Below the pieces are notes generated by a model. The model made no database searches, was not told the origin of the DNA, and saw only the letters and a list, made by a program, of their open reading frames with translations. Made by a program: the position numbers and the translations under genes. From Zoogloeaceae bacterium (GTDB taxonomy: Bacteria; Pseudomonadota; Gammaproteobacteria; Burkholderiales; Rhodocyclaceae), in contig JAISSL010000126.1 of NCBI GenBank assembly GCA_031273145.1, positions 1 to 5,254 of the forward strand: a stretch of DNA of 5,254 nt, given 5' to 3'. Below, piece by piece: positions 4,564 through 5,254 of the stretch; the first letter of the stretch is position 1; each line of letters starts with the position of its first letter.

Positions 4564-5254
4564 CTAAACCCGCCGCCAGGTCGTTCCCTGGGGACTGTCT
4601 TCCAATAAAATCCCGGCTGCTTTGAGGTCATCCCGAATCTGGTCGGCGCGGGCGAAATTTTTGGCCTTTTTCGCGGCGGCGCGTTCCTCAATTTTTGCCG
4701 TGATGGCCTCGACGGAAATCGCTGCATCCGCTTCTCCCGGCAGGGCGCGCAGATAGTCAAGCGGATCGCGGGTCAGCAAACCAAGCAGAGCACCCAAGCG
4801 ACGTAGTTCTGCGGATAGCGCGCCATCCCGGTTCTTTCGGGCTTCGCTCGCCAGCAGAAACAGGGCGGCAATTGCGTTCGGCGTATCAAAATCGTCATCC
4901 ATTGCCGCCTTGAAACGCGCCGCATGGGGATTCTGCCAGTCAATCTCCGCGTTATCCATTACAGGCGGCACATCCCGCAGCGTGAAATAGAGCGTATCCA
5001 GACTTTCCCGCGCATCCAGCAGATGCGCGTCGGAATAGTTGAGCGGACTCCGGTAGTGGGCACGCAGCATGAAAAACCGGATAACTTCCGCATCGTAGTG
5101 TTTCAGCACTTCGCGGATGGTGAAAAAGTTGCCCAACGACTTGGACATTTTTTCGTCGTCGACCCGGACAAAGCCATTGTGCATCCAGTAATTGACGAAA
5201 ATCCCGCTGTGCGCCCCTTCGGATTGGGCAATCTCGTTTTCGTGATGGGGAAAC
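4564..5254 (-). CDS. cysS: Cysteinyl-tRNA synthetase, C-terminal half (5' end beyond window)
   Basis: CysRS charges tRNA-Cys with cysteine, using ATP, in the cytosol; it is an essential class I synthetase. The 229 visible residues run from the window edge to a TAG at 4566-4564; the family is about 460 residues, so the HIGH half is off the window. The first visible residues [12 protein letters not shown] contain two of the zinc-site ligands known in the E. coli enzyme (first His and second Glu of HHENE). The ATP-binding signature KMSKS is intact at visible residues 35-39, followed by [19 protein letters not shown] marks the DALR/helical domain. The end ([18 protein letters not shown] ... GTTWRR) is the normal CysRS C-terminus plus one valine. 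A start codon is not visible; the ATG at 5184 is an internal methionine (WMHNG). It runs in the same direction as the small-protein operon but is 375 nt away. Confidence 0.97.
   Translation of the reverse strand, partial: FPHHENEIAQSEGAHSGIFVNYWMHNGFVRVDDEKMSKSLGNFFTIREVLKHYDAEVIRFFMLRAHYRSPLNYSDAHLLDARESLDTLYFTLRDVPPVMDNAEIDWQNPHAARFKAAMDDDFDTPNAIAALFLLASEARKNRDGALSAELRRLGALLGLLTRDPLDYLRALPGEADAAISVEAITAKIEERAAAKKAKNFARADQIRDDLKAAGILLEDSPQGTTWRRV

Noticed and set aside
4470..4760. Minus-strand open frame overlapping the end of cysS
   Set aside because: It is out of frame within the clear cysS C-terminus and lacks recognisable motifs.
1..5254. CRISPR array, tRNA, rRNA or complete insertion sequence
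   Set aside because: No regularly spaced repeats, cloverleaf-like sequence, rRNA-like stretch or transposase motif was seen on either strand.

Overview
The window looks like a chromosomal segment of a proteobacterium, most likely beta or gamma. TrpG, the trpG-trpD gene order and the cysteinyl-tRNA synthetase all read as proteobacterial; the genus cannot be named from this sequence. Base composition is uneven. Hand counts of single 60-base lines give about 67% G+C inside trpG (1801-1860) and about 45% inside the small-protein operon (2701-2760), which hints at accessory DNA between core genes.

Layout: (1) 1-536, minus: the N-terminal part of a classical short-chain dehydrogenase/reductase, cut by the window edge. 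(2) 537-736: a divergent promoter region with one candidate promoter per direction and a 5-5-5 inverted repeat. (3) 737-1240, plus: a secreted or periplasmic single-domain cupin related to the manganese-dependent cupin hydroxynitrile lyases, with a possible second, cytoplasmic start. (4) 1277-1521, minus: a decayed remnant of trpD (anthranilate phosphoribosyltransferase). Its start codon is lost, an internal block containing the GTGGD phosphoribosyl-diphosphate motif is deleted out of frame, and the remaining 3' part is missing. (5) 1524-2096, minus: an intact trpG/pabA glutamine amidotransferase with its own promoter, which overlaps a palindrome. (6) 2351-4188, minus: a tightly packed operon of five small genes that I cannot assign to any known family. 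Three of them share a conserved block, W-[T/S]-Y-x-E-[I/L]-T-A-Q-[A/T]-E, and two are tandem paralogs with N-terminal coiled coils. (7) 4189-4563: a stretch with no confident gene, carrying a candidate promoter for the operon. (8) 4564-5254, minus: the C-terminal half of cysS, cut by the window edge.

How the parts fit: core genes (cysS, trpG) flank an accessory block on one side, and a divergent SDR/cupin pair meets the broken trp operon on the other. Loss of trpD and of anything after it, together with retention of an intact trpG, suggests either that TrpG now serves folate synthesis as PabA or that a second trpD exists elsewhere. The small-protein operon is the best candidate for an undescribed system. 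All five products look soluble, small and mostly helical. Coding spacing is 1-9 nt, and four of the five genes have a good ribosome binding site, so they are probably made together and may form a complex.
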